Below are positions 22,640-24,300 of a stretch of DNA of 24,300 nt, piece after piece. The DNA is from an uncultured Anaerolineales bacterium (lineage in GTDB: Bacteria; Chloroflexota; Anaerolineae; Anaerolineales; Villigracilaceae), in contig CALFXA010000083.1 of NCBI GenBank assembly GCA_937928015.1, positions 1 through 24,300 on the forward strand, given 5' to 3'. The position numbers and the translations under genes were made by a program. The notes beneath the pieces were generated by a model, which saw only the letters and a list, made by a program, of their open reading frames with translations, searched no databases and was not told the origin of the DNA. The first letter of the stretch is position 1, and each line of letters begins with the position of its first letter.

Positions 22640-22843
22640 CATCTAACGATTTACGTAGGCGCTCTTTGCAGGATAACCCATGCGTGGGCGGGGACAGCGA
22701 TCCGTCCAACCAGAAAGGGCTAAGGCAAAGGAAATTGGTTGGGGTGTGCGCAGATAGGATGAGCGAGTCTCAAGCGAGCATCACCCAGAACAAGCGCGTT
22801 GGCGCTTGTTACCTCCAGTGTCAGGCACACACTTTGTTAGATG
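22640..22843 (-). repeat. attC-like recombination element 1 (204 bp)
   Basis: In the direction of the flanking genes the element begins CATCTAACAAAG and ends CGTTAGATG, giving an 8-bp terminal inverted repeat. Both ends fit the integron attC core consensus, RYYYAAC (ATCTAAC) and GTTRRRY (GTTAGAT). The interior includes a perfect hairpin, AACAAGCGC (22789-22797) with GCGCTTGTT (22802-22810). It starts 9 bases after the stop of the 123-residue membrane protein gene and ends 48 bases before the aldo/keto reductase start, as expected for a cassette boundary. At 204 bp it is longer than classic attC sites (about 57-141 bp). Element 2 shares its ends. Confidence 0.6.
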
Positions 22844-22852
22844 GCGGTTTTC

Positions 22853-23224
22853 TTACCGCATAACTCCCCAAAAGGTCAGACCTGCGATCAAGAACAGCAG
22901 GACCCATTGAGGAACTTGAAATACCTTTATTTTTTTGAAGACGGCAAGCAGTAAAAATGCCAACCCATAACCCAAGAATTGTATTGCCAAGAATTTTCCC
23001 ATCAGAAGGTTTTGGTTGGTATCAACCGCCAAGATAAAAAGCATGATTGCTGAAGCGAACAAATGAATTGTAACCATATACCAAACTGCCCTCAATTCTG
23101 TCTTGGAAACTTGTTGTAAATCCGCCTTTATCAACGGGCGAATCGTTGTCACCTCACCAGCAATACTGTGAATCAAAGCGGTTATCGTGGTTAGAATGCC
23201 AGCAATGAGAAGTGAAATGTTCAA
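22853..23224 (-). CDS. Small four-helix membrane protein, unknown function
   Basis: The 123-residue product is almost wholly hydrophobic, with four likely membrane helices (about 3-23, 48-66, 73-95 and 103-121) and few polar loops. No family is recognised with confidence. The first codon is TTG at 23224, supported by a GGAG site 7 bases upstream; no in-frame ATG occurs until the second helix. It starts 15 bases after the stop of the 158-residue membrane protein gene and ends 9 bases before attC-like element 1, so the two membrane genes seem to share one cassette and may work together. Confidence 0.75.
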   Translation of the reverse strand: MNISLLIAGILTTITALIHSIAGEVTTIRPLIKADLQQVSKTELRAVWYMVTIHLFASAIMLFILAVDTNQNLLMGKFLAIQFLGYGLAFLLLAVFKKIKVFQVPQWVLLFLIAGLTFWGVMR

Positions 23225-23239
23225 GTTTATACTCCGATT

Positions 23240-23716
23240 TTATTGATTTTCAGCCTGCGCCAGTCGAGAATGCGCTTGTAGTATATGCCAAGTTGCGATT
23301 GTTCCAAGGAAATAGACAATCCCGATTAATAGCGACGCAAGGGAGAAAATCAAATCTTGAGGTAAAACCGACTTTGGCGATTTAATCATCCACACAATTT
23401 GAGGGATGACGCCAATGCCACGCAATGTATATATGCTTGCAATGACAATTAGGCCAATGGGGAGAAGCGGTAGTCGGCAAATGAGTCCAGCCCCTGAAAA
23501 GGCATACAACCCCCAAACAGCAAAAATAACTGCAATTAAAAATGTTACCAATGCAGGTAAAGCAGAGCCGGCCATTGCCATTTGGGCCATCTCTTCACCG
23601 GCCCCGAAATATCTGTAAGCAGGTGCGCCGCCAAAAATGATGGCAATATGCAGTATCGCGATCGCAACGCTGAAGATACCACCCAAGATAAGCCAATATT
23701 TGCCTTGTATTTTCAT
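23240..23716 (-). CDS. Four-helix membrane protein, unknown function
   Basis: The 158-residue protein has four hydrophobic segments (about 8-29, 50-72, 80-100 and 122-146). Between the first two lies a soluble stretch, PAYRYFGAGEEMAQMAMAGS, of a kind I recall from small uncharacterised membrane proteins of Proteobacteria; this is memory, not a search. No function can be given. The ATG at 23716 has an AGGAG site 9 bases upstream and lies 24 bases after the end of attC-like element 2, the usual position of the first gene in an integron cassette. Base composition is clearly lower in GC than in the left part of the window. Confidence 0.8.
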   Translation of the reverse strand: MKIQGKYWLILGGIFSVAIAILHIAIIFGGAPAYRYFGAGEEMAQMAMAGSALPALVTFLIAVIFAVWGLYAFSGAGLICRLPLLPIGLIVIASIYTLRGIGVIPQIVWMIKSPKSVLPQDLIFSLASLLIGIVYFLGTIATWHILQAHSRLAQAENQ

Positions 23717-23740
23717 ACTATTTTCTCCTGAGGTATAGCC

Positions 23741-23921
23741 GTCTAACGGTTTGCGTAGGTCCCGCGTGTTCTCTGTGGGGTACCTGCGCTGGGGAGAACG
23801 CGGCTCTGCTTGGGAGCAGAAAAACTCGAAGCCGCGCTTCGCGAAATACTTGAAAATCCCGCACGTCGTCAGACCGCTCGCTCCGTGAGCAAAGCGAAAC
23901 GGGGTGCATGCTTTGTTAGCC
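23741..23921 (-). repeat. attC-like recombination element 2 (about 181 bp)
   Basis: In gene direction the element begins GGCTAACAAAGCATGCACC and ends CCTACGCAAACCGTTAGAC. The right end fits GTTRRRY; the left end fits RYYYAAC with one mismatch. Element 1 begins CTAACAAAGTGTGTGCC and ends CCTACGTAAATCGTTAGAT, so both ends are clearly related while the interiors differ, as in families of attC sites. It starts 14 bases after the reductase stop codon and ends 24 bases before the next ATG. Confidence 0.6.
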
Positions 23922-23935
23922 TGCTTTTTTCATTT

Positions 23936-24300
23936 TTATTTCTTATAATGTAATGCGACAACGCCAGAACGAAACGTTTTTGATCCAACAAGATTCAATT
24001 TAAGGTTCTCAACCGATTGGAACAAGCGGGGACCCTTTCCCGCAATAATCGGGTGAATGACAAAGTGATACTCGTCGATGAGATTCCATTCTGCGACTTG
24101 AGATGCGATGTTCAGTCCACCAATAAAAATACTTTTTCCTGGCTGTTGTTTTAGCTTAATGATCTCTTCTCGCAGATTGGAGTGGAAGAGCGTCGTGTTG
24201 TTCCATTCCACGCTCTTCAGCGTCGTTGAAAAGACAATCTTTGGCATGGAATCGAATGTACGTGCGAATTCGTTGATCGTTTTCGTTTCCGATTGATTCA
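23936..24300 (-). CDS. RibD-C/dihydrofolate reductase-like protein (5' end beyond the window)
   Basis: The frame is open to the right edge, reading back through SETKTINEFARTFDSMPKIV, so the ATG at 24247 is internal and the gene is cut by the window. About 121 residues are visible. They match the C-terminal part of the RibD-C/DHFR-like reductase family: MPKIVFSTTL, SIFIGGLNIASQVAEWNLID, HPIIAGKGPRLF and TFRSGVVALHY. Such enzymes use NADPH to reduce pterin- or pyrimidine-type substrates; the specific one is unknown. It is not the DfrA or DfrB type of drug-resistant DHFR. The gene ends 14 bases before attC-like element 2 and is AT-rich. Confidence 0.88.
   Translation of the reverse strand, partial: NQSETKTINEFARTFDSMPKIVFSTTLKSVEWNNTTLFHSNLREEIIKLKQQPGKSIFIGGLNIASQVAEWNLIDEYHFVIHPIIAGKGPRLFQSVENLKLNLVGSKTFRSGVVALHYKK

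Noticed and set aside
22666..22863. A 65-residue open frame inside attC-like element 1.
   Set aside because: It has no ribosome-binding site, lies in a palindromic element, and shows no protein-like composition.

Overview
The window looks like a piece of a Chloroflexota genome, most likely an Anaerolineae-type bacterium recovered by metagenomic assembly. This is an inference. It rests on GC-rich genes, VanW and LytR-CpsA-Psr envelope proteins, an ECF sigma factor paired with a DUF5667/DUF5666-like anti-sigma protein, a DUF3048 lipoprotein and several start codons sitting almost directly on a -10 box. No rRNA or complete tRNA is present to confirm it. The first 31 bases are Illumina adapter sequence, so the left edge is an untrimmed contig end and not biology.

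Layout. Bases 32-153 hold the 3' end of an unknown gene, closed by a bidirectional terminator. From 206 to 12051 every gene is on the minus strand. Read in transcription order these are: a phospholipase D-like lipoprotein; a DUF5666-like lipoprotein; an ECF sigma factor translationally coupled to its membrane anti-sigma partner; a large HerA/DUF853-type ATPase; an ICMT/NnrU-like membrane methyltransferase; a VanW protein; and a Trm112-like / HEAT-repeat / LCP operon. On the plus strand murJ (12124-13698) and an orphan OmpR-type response regulator follow. A minus-strand operon xseA-xseB-divergent PAP2 comes next, then plus-strand genes for a HIT protein, a DUF3048 lipoprotein with an inserted SdrD-like B domain, a small glycine-rich membrane protein, a thiolase and a DinB-like protein. 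The shared theme of 0.2-14 kb is the envelope: lipid II flipping (MurJ), wall polymer attachment (LCP), VanW, PLD and a surface-directed sigma/anti-sigma module.

From about 21.5 kb to the right edge the character changes. Base composition becomes clearly more AT-rich. All genes (aldo/keto reductase, two small four-helix membrane proteins, a RibD-C/DHFR-like reductase) point the same way, and they are separated by two related elements of about 180-200 bp. These elements begin with (A/G)(T/G)CTAAC and end with GTTAGA(T/C) in the gene orientation. This is the layout of an integron gene-cassette array: attC-like sites, small unrelated cargo, no integrase in view. It is the most interesting part of the window.

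The intergenic gaps of the GC-rich part also carry short palindromic or period-9 repeats (CACGGAT, CACCGCAGAG and ATTTGCGC families) that are not explained by genes.
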